NCBI RefSeq assembly: GCF_027596085.1
Contig: NC_072455.1
Coordinates: forward strand, 1,747,850-1,811,849
DNA length: 64,000 bases
From: Anoplopoma fimbria
Lineage: Eukaryota > Chordata > Actinopteri > Perciformes > Anoplopomatidae
Reading direction: 5' to 3'
Positions 51,371 to 63,466 of this stretch are shown piece by piece; position 1 is the first letter of the stretch; each line of letters opens with the position of its first letter. The position numbers and the translations under genes were made by a program. Under the pieces are notes generated by a model. That model was not told the DNA's origin and searched no databases. It saw nothing but the letters and a program-made list of their open reading frames with translations.

Positions 51371-52376
51371 ATTATCTGAACCAAAGTTTTATTTAATCAA
51401 TCGCATAGAAAAAATCCAACACAAACAGCCTTTAGTTCTGTACAGCAGTGATTCTCAAACCCGGAAGAATAAACAAAACAAAAACAAATGAATCGGTAAA
51501 AAGTAGCAAAAGTAAGGCACTGATTCTCTAGAGTTGATTAAACGAGACGAGGGAACGAAAAATAAACCAGAGAGACGAATACATAAAAGGACACGAGCAG
51601 CCATTAAAAAAATAAACACCGAAGATATAAAGTCCGCAAAAAACTCTTTAATCAGAGTCATTTAGACAGCAGCAATTCAACTCAAAAAAGCCGTTCAAAA
51701 AATTAGATTTTATTATAATAAATCTCAGTTTTGTCGCTTTAATTGTTTGCGTTTAGCTCACAGTGCTAGCCGAAGTGCTTGAAGTATTTACCGACATGCG
51801 AAGCGTTCGAGGGGATGCTAGAGAGTCGGACACTTTACTTCCTATTAAAGAAATATCTATATTTTCTTTGAGGGAAATGTTGTTAGATGAGAAAATGGAT
51901 TGCACTCATGTTCGTATGGCGAAATGTGAAAATATTAGCCAGTTAGCTTAACTAAATGCTAAGCTAATTGGCTAATAGCTTCTGTATTTTGTCGGAAAAT
52001 ATTGTGAGATGATAAAATAAATTTCACTCGTGTGTATGGAAAACATGACGCTAAAGACGGTTAACTTAGCTTAGCATAAGGACAAGAGTCTTTATGCTAA
52101 GCTAACTGGCTGATAGCTTCTGTATTTTGTCGTAAATATTGTGAGATGATAAAATAGATTTTGCTCGTGTGTGCACGGTAAACGTTACGCTAAAGACGGT
52201 TAACTTAGCTTAGCATAAGGACTAGAGTCTTTATGCTAAGTGGCTAATAGCAGTAGCGTAAATTTTTTTGCATCGAGACATAACAGTGATAAAGATTTCG
52301 TCTTAACTTTCAGCAGCGAGGAAAGAAAAACAAACAAAATCACCTTCCAGTGTCCTCTCCTCTGATTGGCTGAGAG
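51371..52376 (-). other. otud4: OTUD4 3' UTR with polyadenylation signal and tandem hairpins
   Basis: Minus-strand AATAAA at 51393-51388 gives a 3' UTR of about 1 kb; another candidate lies near 51713. From about 51870 to 52250 it contains a roughly 113-130-bp unit present two to three times. Each unit holds an inverted repeat: TAGCTTAGCATAAGGAC 52067-52083 with 52088-52104, and 52206-52222 with 52227-52240. Confidence 0.6.
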
Positions 52377-53911
52377 CTAGTATCCTCTCTCCCGGCCCCG
52401 CCCCCTGTGGGAGGGGCTAAACTGCATGTAGCTTAAGTCCGCGTCTCCTCCGTGCCTCCTCCTGTTGCCCCCCCTCCCTGCATCGTAGCCCCCCCTCCCT
52501 CTGCCGCCCCGGTGGCTCCTCCTCGGCCCTCTGTGGTTCAGGGTTGTCGGTTTGAATCCCGCCGCCTCGTCCCAGTCGTCCTCGGTGCTGCAGCCCACCG
52601 ACAGGGACTCCGCCATGCTGACGTTGGGCATGTAACCCACCTGGCTCGGCTCCGGAGGCCCCAGAGAGACGTAGGTGGGGGGAGGTTGTCTTCGGTAACC
52701 ACGGTAACCGCGGGAGGGGTTGTTGTCGACGGAGACGGGCGTCTTGGAGATGATGTCGTAAGGCGACGGCGAGCCGGGGGAGCTGCCGGGTCTCATGGTC
52801 GTCATGGAGACGTCTTTGATGTCGGGTTTTGAAACCAGCGTGATCTGAGAGGACGGAGACAGGTTTTAACTTCATGTACTACTACAAGTACTACTAATAC
52901 TACTACAAGTGTTACTACAACCATTGTGTTACTACAATTATACCACTTATACTACTACTAATACTACAAGTGTTACTGCAAGTACTACTAATACTACTAC
53001 AAGTGTTACTACAAGTACCATTATACTACTACTAATACTACAAGTGTTACTGCAAGTACTAATACTACAAGTGTTACTGCAAGTACCATTATACTACTAC
53101 TAATACTACAAGTACCATTATACTACTACTAATACTACAAGTACCATTATACTACTACTAATACTACAAGTGTTACTGAAAGTACCATTATACTACTACA
53201 AGTGTTACTGCAAGTACCATTATACTACTACAAGTGTTACTGCAAGTACCATTATACTACTACTAATACTACAAGTGTTACTACTTCAACGTGTTCCTAT
53301 TACAACAAATGTTATCATTACTAATAGAAGTGATACCACTACAACTGTAACTACTACCAATACTACTACTTATAAGTGTTACTACACAAAGTGTTATTAT
53401 ACTCAAACGAATACTACAACAAGTATTCCTAATACAAGTTTTACTACTACAAGTGTTATCTAATACTAATACGCAAGTGTTGCTACACAGTGTTACTATA
53501 CTGCAACGAATAATACTACTACAAATACAACAGATATTACCATTACTATTAAATGTTACTACTACAACAAATGGTACTATTGCCAATACAAGTGATACTT
53601 TTACTAATACAACAAATTATACTGCTACTAATAAAAGTGTTATTAAGACTATAAATAATACCAATACTAAATAATACCAATAATCATGTTACTAGTACAA
53701 CAATTATTACTTTTACTACTTCAACAGATGTTACTATTACTAATACAACACATTACTACAGGTATAGTACTACTACAAAGGTTACTATTACTACTACGTA
53801 TGTTACTACAGGTACTATTATACTGCCACAATAAAATTACTTCTACTCCAACACATGTTACTATTATACGACTAATATACTAATATACCACTGCAACAGA
53901 GATGAATACAC

Positions 53912-53966
<55 letters not shown>

Positions 53967-56900
53967 GTACTATGGGTGTGTTGTTGAACGGCGGGTCCAC
54001 CAGCAGCACTGCTCGGGTCAAACTGTCTCCCTGCTCCTTCTTGAGGGCTGATGGGAAATAAAAACTTCATGTTAAAAGCTTAACTGAGGAAAAGGTTGAA
54101 TGTTGGCGCCCCCTGGTGGACAAGACAGGTACAGTGTGACATTTAAAGCCTCCATTACCCAGAAATCCTTTGTGAAGAATTGAAACCAAACATATAAACA
54201 CTTAGTTTACATTTTTAAAAACATTTATTTTGGACGTACCAAATCCAGGAACCACCACCGTTCTGTTGTTGTTAGCATTAGCCACGTTAGCTGCAGCCGG
54301 ATTCTCCAGAGGAACCGGGACTCTGCCGTGCATAGCGTCCCCGTTGGAGGGCTGACGCTGCTCCATCGGGTCCCGACTCGCCTGGAGGTCTTCAGGGGCC
54401 GATGAGGACTGATACCCCAGAGAGGAGGGGGGGTAATGGGGGTACATCAGGTGTCCGTGGCCCTGAGCTTGGTGGTACCCCTGAGACAAGGGTGGGGTAG
54501 CCCGATATGATTGAGTTGGGTTGGGATACCCGCCTGGGTAGCTGGGGTTTCTCTGAGGGGGCATCTGGTGCTGTTGCCACGACGACGAGGGTGAGGGCAT
54601 CCTGTGGGGTGGAGGCTGGGAGTAAGGGTACCCGGCCTGGGGGAAGTGGGGGTCACCGGGGCGGGGGGCTCGGAGGGCGGGGCTTGGTGGTCGTACTGCG
54701 GCGGCATGGACGCTGAAGTGGGCGGGTACGGAGGGTGAGGGGGTGAGGGTAGGCCTCCGGGAGCCTGGAGGGGGGTAGTGTGGGGGTGGGGGAGGGGGAA
54801 GGGGAGCGGGAGGGGAGCCGGGGTGCATGGCGTGGGTCTGCTGGAGGGGGAAGAGGTAGATGCAGGGGGGGTACATGGGCATGGTGTAGGCCTGAGGAGG
54901 AGAGAGGGGTAAAGGTCAAAATCACTTTTTGTTTTAAACATTCATAAAAAACAATCTGTCACATGACCCGCCCCCAATAAACAGCTGTCATTAAACTAGA
55001 TATAAGTAGGATAATTCAATATGATGATTTATCGTATATCGTCAGTGGATTCATTTCATGATGACTTCATATATTATGATTAACAATTTTCACACCTAAA
55101 TTTATAATAATAACCGTGTACTAACTCAAATTTCTCATAAAAACTGATTATTTTACACTTAATATGAGAAAACACTGTCTCTACTTTTCATTTGTCAAGT
55201 ATGTAAATCATTCACAGAGTAAACAAAACCATGTTTTAATTTCATATAGACTATTTATCTATTGAAATACCAGAAAACGTGCTGTAATAAACAACAGTTG
55301 GAAATAGAAATATCAAAGAATTGTTAAAGATTTTTGTGCAGACTGTTTTAGTTTGAGCTCTTTGCTTGATGGAAGTGAAGAAAAAGTGCATGTTTCATTA
55401 TATTCATCACAAACGCCGCAAGTATTAATGATAAATATTTTCATGGTGGAAAATGAACTGATGACAACGTGTAAAGTTATTTTTCAACTGTAAACTTTTT
55501 TCTTACCTTGACGCCCAAGTTAAAGAAAAACTTCAAGATGTTGAGATCTGCAGAGGAAGAAAAATAAAACACTTAAATCACAAATTATCACATCAAATAC
55601 CATAATAATAATAATAACACATTTATTAAAGTGTAACAAAGGGATGAACTTCCGTAAATAAAGGACCAGAAATGGATCTGACTTGGAAGCCGATAAATTC
55701 CTCTGATTCTGCAGTTATTACTATACTTTTGTATGATACATTAATATACATTTATACTATTATAATTATTATTAAAACAAAGAAATGTCAAATATTTACT
55801 GGAATATCTGGGTTTTGAAATGTTTAGACAAACAAAAGCATGTCTTAATTTTAAATCTGCGTTCATCACAAAACTTGACATTGTATAGAAAAAAACCCCA
55901 ATTACATTTATTAACCAAAAAAGAAAATATATCTGGAGTGTATTTTAAAACAACTTTAAAACCTCTTGTTAGTCTTTCTCCCCTCTGTTACTCTGTTTTA
56001 CACTAAAATCAAACAATAATAAAGACTGTCTAAACATAAATGTGAAGCAATTAGTCGATTAATCTGCAACAGTTTTGATAAATCATTCAAGTATTTCTCT
56101 TTTTCTGCTTCTAAGTTTCAGACATTTTTCTACTTTTATTCGTCTGAATGATAATTAAATAAATCTTTTTGTGTTTTTGTCTGTTTCTCAGACAAAAAGA
56201 TGCATTTGAGGACTGAATATTGTGAGATTTGTCAATAATAATATAATTATTAGTTATATCTCACCTTGCGGCAGGTCGTCTCCTGATTTGCTGGAGGAGA
56301 AGAGGGGAGTCAGAGCGATCTCCCCCGTCTCCCCCTGAGGGAACCCGGGGTAAAGGGGGTCCTGGTAGAGCTGGGAGAGCTGCTGCAGGGGGACCGCTCC
56401 TACTGGGATGGACTGGGGGTGAGGCGGGGGTGCTGCCTGGAGCTGGGGGTGATGAGGCGGGTGAGGCTGAGGGTGCTGGGTCTCTGTTTGGATCTGGGTG
56501 TTGGGGGTCTGGAGGGTGGAGAGAGAGGGGGAGGGATGGGGGAGTTGGGAGGGGTGAGGAGGCTGGGGGTGGAGGTGAGGAGCTGCAGAGAGGAAGGACC
56601 AGATGGAGCTGCAGAGAGGAAGGACCCGGATGAGAGGACTGGACCTGGGCCACCTCGGACTGGGACTGTGGGGGGTACTGGGTCAGAGGGAGGGGGGGCT
56701 GGAGGACAGAGGCCTGGACCTGGACGTGGGACTGAGGTTGGTGCTGCTGGGCTTCAGTCTGCATCTGGGGCATCTGGATCTTGGCATTCTGGGTCTGGTT
56801 CTCTACCGGGGTTACGGAGGTCTGGGTCCGGGTCTGGGACGCAGAGATCTGGTTCTGGTTTGGGGGCATCGGAGGGTGAATCTGGGACTGGGAGGTGTGA

Positions 56901-59739
56901 GATGCAGACGGAGGAGCTCCGATGTTTGGTAACGAACCTGAAGAGAAACAGAAGAGATGATGAAGACCAGGAGAGACTTTAGAAGATGATGAAGATGATA
57001 ATTCAGATTATAGCGACTTATTCCTGAAGTCTTTTGGACTAAAGATAACGATGCTCTGGTGGTCTTTCATCATCATTTTCCTGACCCCCACATTTTCTTT
57101 CATTTCTCTACAATATCTTTTAATAAAAGGCGTAAAAATAACTTAATAAAATGTAAAATATGCTCAAAATAAACTACTTCAACATCAATGAAGAAGGTTC
57201 CTTACTCTGTGCTGAAGGTGGAGCAGCCTCACGGACTTGAGCAGCCGGGTGGATAAGAGAGGAGGAAGGGAAGGAGGGTGGACTGGGGGAGGAACGGGGG
57301 AGAGAGGAAGGAGGGAGGAAGCCCTGAGCGGCGGCGGCAGAAGGAGCAATGGGGGCGATGAAAGTGGGAGGAGGAAGAGACGAGGAGGGAGGAGGCGAAG
57401 GGGAGGACTTAGGAGGAAGAGAGAGGGGAGGAGACGAGGAAAAGAAGGAGACGGGAGGTGGGGGTGAGGAGGCAGCGGCGAGAGCAGGGGGGAGGAAGAA
57501 GGTGGCAGAGGACGGGACGGAGGGAGGAACTGTGACACCGGAGACCGGGGGTTTGATGCTCGGAGCAGCAGGAGGAAGAGGAGGAGAAATCTGAGTAGTA
57601 GCTACAGCGTACGACTGTGAGTGTACAGACGGAGCAGCAGGAGGAGGTTTGGCAGCAGGGAGGGAGGGGTTGGGGGGAGCAGTAGTAGCAGTAGTACTCG
57701 TAGTAGTACTCGCAGTAGTACTCGCAGTAGTACTCGCAGTAGTACTCGCAGTAGTACTCGCAGTAGTACTCGCAGTAGAACTCGCAGTAGTACTGGCAGC
57801 AGCAGCGGATGCAGGAGGAGGGGTGGAGGATTTGGGTCTTTCTCCAGCAGACGGAGACGAAGAAACGACGTCTTCAACCGGACTTTTCTGTAAAAACACA
57901 AAAGAAATATTAAGGTTTTCCTGCATTAATTAAATATATTAATTTAAAGAAAGGTTGAACTATACGGCCTGAAATTTATACCACAGTATAATTTTAAATA
58001 ACGGTATTTATAAACATAATTAAAACCACCAGGAAGTCAATGTAAACGTGAAACAATACTAAAAGTTGTGTTTTTACTTTAACTATTGTCATCTATTCTG
58101 GTAATTTGCATAAAAACAAAGTCAAATATCAAATATTAAAATCGTGTAATCAGTAGTTTTGATGTATTATAAGCTGCTTAGTTTAAGGAAGTTAAAAAAG
58201 CTTGTAATTCATCTTTAATATCTATTTCATGTGTTACTTATATTAATAAAGAGATAAATAACAAACTTACCGTCTTGGTATTCTGGTATCGTCTCTTCTC
58301 CGCAGCCTTCCTCTTCCCTCCGTCACCCTGAAATAAATAACAAATAAATATGTATAGTTAGTAAAAAGACAAAAAAACATCCAGAGTCATTTAGATAAAA
58401 TATAAAACAAAAATGTACTCCTTAATTATTAAAGAAAATCAACTTGCTTTTTAATGATTTATGTCATAACTGTGTTATTCTGAACATGTAGTTCCTCAGG
58501 TAAGAACAAGTCGTCTAATCATATTTGCAGATAAAGTAAAAGATAAAGTAAAAGGTAAAGTAAAGGTTAATTAAAGTTAAGTTAAGACTCACTCCGAGGG
58601 CGGGGAAGCTGTTCTCGTCTCTGAGCTGGATCTCCACCAGCGCCACGTTCCTCTCCTCCTTCTCTTTGGCCAAACGCTGCTTCTCCGTCAGACCGAACGG
58701 AGCGTCTACGGAGCTCACAGACTTCCTAAAACAATAAAAACACAAAATATGATATTATTAACAAGATCGCTTACAATGTCTGATAGAGTCTCTACTGTGA
58801 AGGGGAAGATTATTAAAGGCTGACTCATGCTCAAATAGAGTTAATAATTATTGCTATCAGCTGTTGAAATAAGAGATAAAATATAAAAAAGATGAGAATA
58901 AATATTTAAAATAAAATTAGATAAAATAAAATAAGAGGAAATAAAATAAAATAAGATGAGATAAAATAAAATAAGATGAGATAAAATAAATTAAGATGAG
59001 ATAAAATAAGATGAGATAAAATAAAATAAGATGAGATGAAATAAAACAAAATAAGATTAGATAAAATAAATTAAGATGAGATAAAATAAAATAGATGAAG
59101 AACTGTATTCATCCTGAAGGAAATTCTTGTGCCAGAGTTTGATAAAAGATTAAAAAACACTCACTACACACAAAACAAAAGAGTAAGAATATAAAACACA
59201 GATGAACAATAGAGTAATGAGAATAAACTGTAAAAGAAGAAAGTAAATTACAAAATGTCCCGTTTGTTTGTGCTGTCTAGTTCCAATACAGCATGATGTT
59301 CATTTAGTAAATGATGCTCCATTTAGAGTCAAACAGACCATAAAGCAGGGGATGCTTTAGGGGCGGGGCTACACACTGATTGACAGGTCGACACCAGAGA
59401 CGTATACGGCGTCTCTACGTCACTCCTCCTCAGTCCATATATGGTCACTTCCTGTTCCTCCTCTTCTTACGTACAGTCTGTAGTTCCATTACACACACAC
59501 TGACCTGGTGGCCTTCGTCCCTGCCTGCTCCTCTACGGTGGCCTGCGGGGGCCACGAGTTCTGCTTCAGGACACGCCCGCTGGAGCCCGGGGCCGTTGCC
59601 ATGGAAACCGAGGCGGGGGATGATGCTGATGATGCTGCCGCTGCTGCCGCTGCGACCACGTTCTTCCCTCGGCCTCTTCCTCTACCCCTCTCCTCCCACT
59701 CTGAGAGGGAGAGAAGGATCATTAGAAAGTTTATGAGTG

Positions 59740-59772
<33 letters not shown>

Positions 59773-59851
59773 GACTGTCTGTCTATCTGACTGTCTGTCT
59801 GTCTGTCTGTCTGTCTATCTGTCTGTCTGTCTGTCTGTCTGTCTGACTGAC

Positions 59852-59896
<45 letters not shown>

Positions 59897-61328
59897 GACT
59901 GTCTGTCTGTCCGTCTGTCTGTCCGTCTGTCTCACCTCCGTGTCCGTTGCTGAGCCTCTTGTCCCGGTTCACCACGGTGCTCCAGCTGCTCTCGTCGTTG
60001 GGAGGACGGAGACTCCACAGAGCGACCTGTCTGCACCCACAGGAAGTACTGCACTTAAGTACATGCTTCAGGTATTTGTATTTGACTCGAGTACTTTATT
60101 TTCATGACACTTTATACTTGTACTTCACTACATTTGTCTGACAGCATTAGATACTTTATAAAGTAAACATATGAAGAGTTTATATAACGTCATGTTTTCT
60201 TAGAAATTACACTTCTAATCAGTTTATACAATTAAAGTCATTTATCATGTAAAAACATTTATAAATTGTTAATAAGGTTAATGTATCAGTAATAATGTAA
60301 ATAATTGTAATATATTTATATAATGTTAATGTATTAGTAATAATGTTATGAAGTTAATATACTAGTTATAATGAAAATAATGCTAATGATGTTTATTTCT
60401 TAATAATAATAATGTTAATGTATTAGTAATATATTGATAGTGTTAAGGTATTAATAATGATTTAAATAATGTTGACATATTAGTAATAATGATAATGTTA
60501 ATAGTGTTTATTTCTTAATAATGTAAATAATTATATTTTGTTAATAATAATGTTAATGTATTAGTAATAATGTTCATACTATTAATTCATTAGTAATAAG
60601 GTTAATAATATTACTGTATTAAGAATAATGTTAATGTATTTTAAATAATGTTAATAATTCTAATGTATAAGTAATTATATTAATTAAGTTAATAAACTAG
60701 TAATAATGAAAATAATGATATTTTATTAATAATAATGTTAATGTATTAATCACAATTGTAATAATGTTCCCATATTAATAAAAAATGTAATTAATCTATA
60801 ATAATGTTAATACAATAAATGAATTAGTAATAATGTAAATAATATTCCTGTATTAATAATAATGTTAATGTATTTATAATAAGGTTAATAATGTCAAATT
60901 AAAATCAAAATGTTGATGTTTTTTTCTGTATTTTCACTATTTTGTTTAAACCAAACAAACGATTGATTAGCGGAGAAAATAATCAGCAAATTAATCCATA
61001 ATTCAAATAATTAATAGTAACTAGTTCAGGAAAACATTAAATTCCTGTTTTTACATTAATGCATGAGTAATAATAATAATCATTAATATAATAATTTTTC
61101 TGATTAAACTGACATACTTTAACTGTAACAGAGTATTTTCACAGAGTGGTATTCGTACTTTTACTGCAGTAATGGGTCTAAATACGAGTGTATAGCGTAA
61201 ATAGTTTGACTTACTTCCTGGTTCCCAGTTCTTCTATATAAACGGTCACTGGTCCGTTGTTGGGAGAAACCTCCTTGATGGTGGCGCTGTAGCTCCGCCC
61301 ACCTCCATCCGGACGAACCTACAGGTGA

Positions 61329-61362
<34 letters not shown>

Positions 61363-63466
61363 GTAAGAAAATTAACTGGAGAAACAGGATTTACCGGAGG
61401 ACCCTGAACTCATCACGCTCACCTGACAGCGGTCTCCTACAATGAACTGCATCCCGGCAGCGATACAATAATCCATCTTCTGCTGAGCTGGAAGAAAAAC
61501 ACAAATACTTTAATTTAAACTCTGTTCTCACTCAATTTACATACTTTATACTAAATACATATTGTATTTTATATTCTATGCTGTACTATATATTATGTTA
61601 TATAGTACAGCATAGTACACCTTATAATGTACTTTATATCCTGTATGACATTATACTGTGTTATTACTAATTGTATTATTCTATACTCAAACTATACTAT
61701 ACCATTATATTTCATATTATATATCATGCTGTACTAATATGTATACGTAATGGAGATAATATAGTAAATCACAAAATAAAACTATATAAACACAATGTAC
61801 TAAAGAATCATCAAATAATGTAACATGATACATAATAAAAAGAAACTGAAATAAAACTGACTATAAAATATAGTCTATTATGAGATTATAATAAATATAT
61901 AAATAAAAAATAAATATCTGACTTAATAATGTAAGAAAATAGACAAATTAAGTAATATAGTATAACATAATATTAAATATATAATATATATATATTGTTT
62001 ATATTTATTATACTGGTTTTTTTCTCTTCTAAGCTATATTTCTGTACAATACTAAATAATCTATTTCAGCATATATTAATAATATTATGCAAGTTTATTA
62101 CATTATACACTATTATATATTTTTTATTATATTACAGTATTTTAGCTTTGACTTAAATTAAATTTGGTAGTTTTTTTTTCCAATGTGAAATTTAAATGCA
62201 ACAAACTCTTCATGCTTGAGGAGAGCAGTTTGGATTTATATATATTTTATATAAACAGATACATGAATTAATTAGTTTCAGCAGAACTTTTAGCTTGGAT
62301 GAAGTTTTGTCGGCCTCACCTCTCTTGGACTTGTGCCAGACGTCGTACTCAACATTCCTGAACAGAGTCGGGTTCAGTGAACGCCTCACCCTCTCAGGAA
62401 GAAGACGGCCACGCCCACGGCCCTGAAGCACACACACAATAAGTCACTTTATGGTTGTCAACAACACAGATGTGTACTGTTGTGTATTAAGGCGTGTACT
62501 GTGTATTAATGTGTGTACTGTTGTGCATTACTGCGTTACCCTCTGGTTGTTGTGTCTCGTAGTCGTCGTGCTCGTTCCATTTTCTACCCTGAATCATAAA
62601 ATAATAAAAACACATCATGAGTATTTGTAGTTTTATAGTTTCTCCTCCAGAGGACGAGCAAGTATTCAGAATCCTTTACTGCAGTAAAAGTACTCATACC
62701 ACACTGTGAAAACATACTCAAATAGACTAACTGAAGTACAAATATGTATAATCAGTATATTGTTGTCTCGCTGTGTGGAAGTTACTACGATCAATTTTAT
62801 GTATGATATAGATAAATATTAAATTGCAGAAATATTATCTATAAAAAAAAAAAATATTGTAAACCAGCAATGTTGCAAAACTATTCAAAATAAACAGGAA
62901 ATACAATTAAATCTCACATAATTTTAATGAAATAATAAATTAGTTTAAAAAAAAAAAACAGTATATAGTACAAGTATATAATATATAATATAAATAGTAT
63001 ATTCACACTGATATCTGATATTAATAAAAATTTTCCTTAGATTCTGTTCACTGTATCAGTTACACATAGCCAAATAATTAATCAATTAAATGTAAATATA
63101 ATAAATACATTGATATAAAATTACTGAATTTTTATTTATTAAAATAATAACAATTTGAAAGAAAATCTTAAAAATAATAAATAATAAATTTGTAATTACA
63201 ATTTAAGTGTAAACCTTTTTAATGAAGAAATAAATTGGTCAAAACTTTAAACAGGAATAAAAATCAAAGTAATTAATCAATTAATTAAAAAGCGTTTCCT
63301 ACCAGAGCGGCTCGCTGGTCTCCAGGTCCGTCGTCGCTGCTGCTGACGCAGGCGTTCATGTTGTCGTCGCTCAGGAAGTCAGACTGTCGACTGACCCGCT
63401 GACAGGAACCCAGAGAACCGCGCTCCACGTTGAACACGCCGTCGTACAGAACCTCGTACAGGATGG
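52377..63466 (-). CDS. otud4: OTU domain-containing protein 4, C-terminal part (5' exons beyond window)
   Basis: Deubiquitinase (K48; K63 when phosphorylated) that also scaffolds USP7/USP9X and binds RNA. Exons in transcript order: 63466-63303, 62588-62532, 62422-62320, 61487-61423, 61318-61215, 60030-59936, 59700-59505, 58725-58593, 58327-58271, 57887-57206, 56937-56265, 55547-55507, 54891-54240, 54047-53971, 52844-52377 (stop TAG). The catalytic OTU domain would lie right of 64000. Seen: LYEVLYDGVF, RSLNPTLFRNVEYDVW, a Tudor-like segment (VGDRCQVRPDG to VYIEELGTRKQVALWS), the FGLTEKQRLAKEKEER and RDENSFPALG region, a Ser/Thr/Pro/Ala-rich exon, a Gln/Pro-rich exon, LYQDPLYPGFP, NILKFFFNLGVKAY and an RGG-rich end. 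The donor after the second exon (GCA|GTAATG) is weak and was chosen by phase. Exon 56937-56265 needs a frame change to join its neighbours. Confidence 0.92.
52870..53880. repeat. ACT/TAC-rich minisatellite in last OTUD4 intron
   Basis: Repeats of ACTACTACAAGTGTTACT, GCAAGTACCATTATACTACT and related blocks; the 52870-53280 part has a rough 40-60-bp period, later parts are more degenerate. Fills nearly the whole intron. Confidence 0.9.
53918..53966. repeat. (GT)n abutting an OTUD4 splice donor
   Basis: On the minus strand the donor ATA|GTACGA is followed directly by (CA)n. Confidence 0.93.
56265..56937 (-). other. otud4: OTUD4 Gln/Pro-rich exon with reading-frame conflict
   Basis: The 5' part reads SSLPNIGAPPSASHTSQSQI in the frame set by the upstream exon. 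The 3' part matches OTUD4 (QQLSQLYQDPLYPGFP) only in the +1 frame, which the next exon requires. The 673-nt length is one base off the expected multiple. The first frame reaches TGA at 56263-56261. AGCTGCAGAGAGGAAGGACC occurs twice with a 26-bp period (56581-56600, 56607-56626). Either one 26-bp copy is missing, a 1-base change exists, or a 136/145-base intron (56644 or 56653 to 56509, with good pyrimidine tract) is removed. Confidence 0.85.
57692..57800 (-). repeat. otud4: Coding 12-bp VNTR in OTUD4
   Basis: About eight units of TGCGAGTACTAC on the minus strand encode repeated Thr-Ala-Ser-Thr within the Ser/Thr/Pro-rich exon 57887-57206. The number of units stays in frame because the period is 12. 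Confidence 0.92.
58860..59100. repeat. ATAAAATAAGATGAG tandem repeats in OTUD4 intron
   Basis: About a dozen variable 15-25-bp units of GATAAAATAAAATAAGATGA. Confidence 0.88.
59279..59462 (+). mobile_element. Interspersed repeat fragment, copy C
   Basis: Begins CCAATACAGCATGATGTTCA as in copy B, continues through ACAGACCATAAAGCAGGGGA, GGGGCGGGGCTACACACTGA, CGTATACGGCGTCTCTACGT and CCATATATGGTCACTTCC. It supplies the 3' part of the element missing from copies A and B. It ends about 40 bases from the OTUD4 exon 59700-59505 donor. Confidence 0.8.
59739..59935. repeat. (GTCT)n tetranucleotide repeat filling an OTUD4 intron
   Basis: About 45 GTCT units with GACT/TATC variants. On the minus strand the donor GTGAGACAGACGG merges into the repeat. 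The whole intron 59935-59701 is about 235 bases, mostly repeat. Confidence 0.95.
60045..61190. mobile_element. ACTTTTACT-type element swollen by TTAATGTATTAGTAATAATG repeats
   Basis: The left end (GTACTGCACTTAAGTACATG, GACTCGAGTACTTTATTTTC, CTACATTTGTCTGACAGCAT) and right end (TAACAGAGTATTTTCACAGA, TTCGTACTTTTACTGCAGTA) match the common teleost element. Between them 60240-60900 is a degenerate AATAATGTTAATGTATTAGT array. Lies in one OTUD4 intron. Confidence 0.65.
61328..61361. repeat. (CA)n near an OTUD4 acceptor
   Basis: On the minus strand (TG)n precedes TCTCACCTGTAG, the acceptor of exon 61318-61215. Confidence 0.92.
61500..62200. other. AT-rich OTUD4 intron
   Basis: Long TATTATA/ATAATATA stretches, no exon or defined element seen. 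Confidence 0.5.
62640..63302. other. AT-rich OTUD4 intron with MITE end
   Basis: CAGAATCCTTTACTGCAGTA then AAAGTACTCATACCACACTG at 62668-62715 is a fragment of the ACTTTTACT-type element; the rest is AT-rich and unremarkable. Confidence 0.5.

Noticed and set aside
52540..52570. tRNA-like GTCGGTTTGAATCCC
   Set aside because: It is coding sequence of the last OTUD4 exon (GFKPTTLN on the minus strand).
53968..54070. A separate small gene across the GT repeat
   Set aside because: The bases belong to OTUD4 exon 54047-53971 with proper phase; the frame across the repeat is accidental.
54447..57933. Long alternative-frame and antisense open frames over OTUD4 exons
   Set aside because: Proline/serine-rich GC-biased coding sequence leaves other frames open; only the OTUD4 frames match splice phases and the family.
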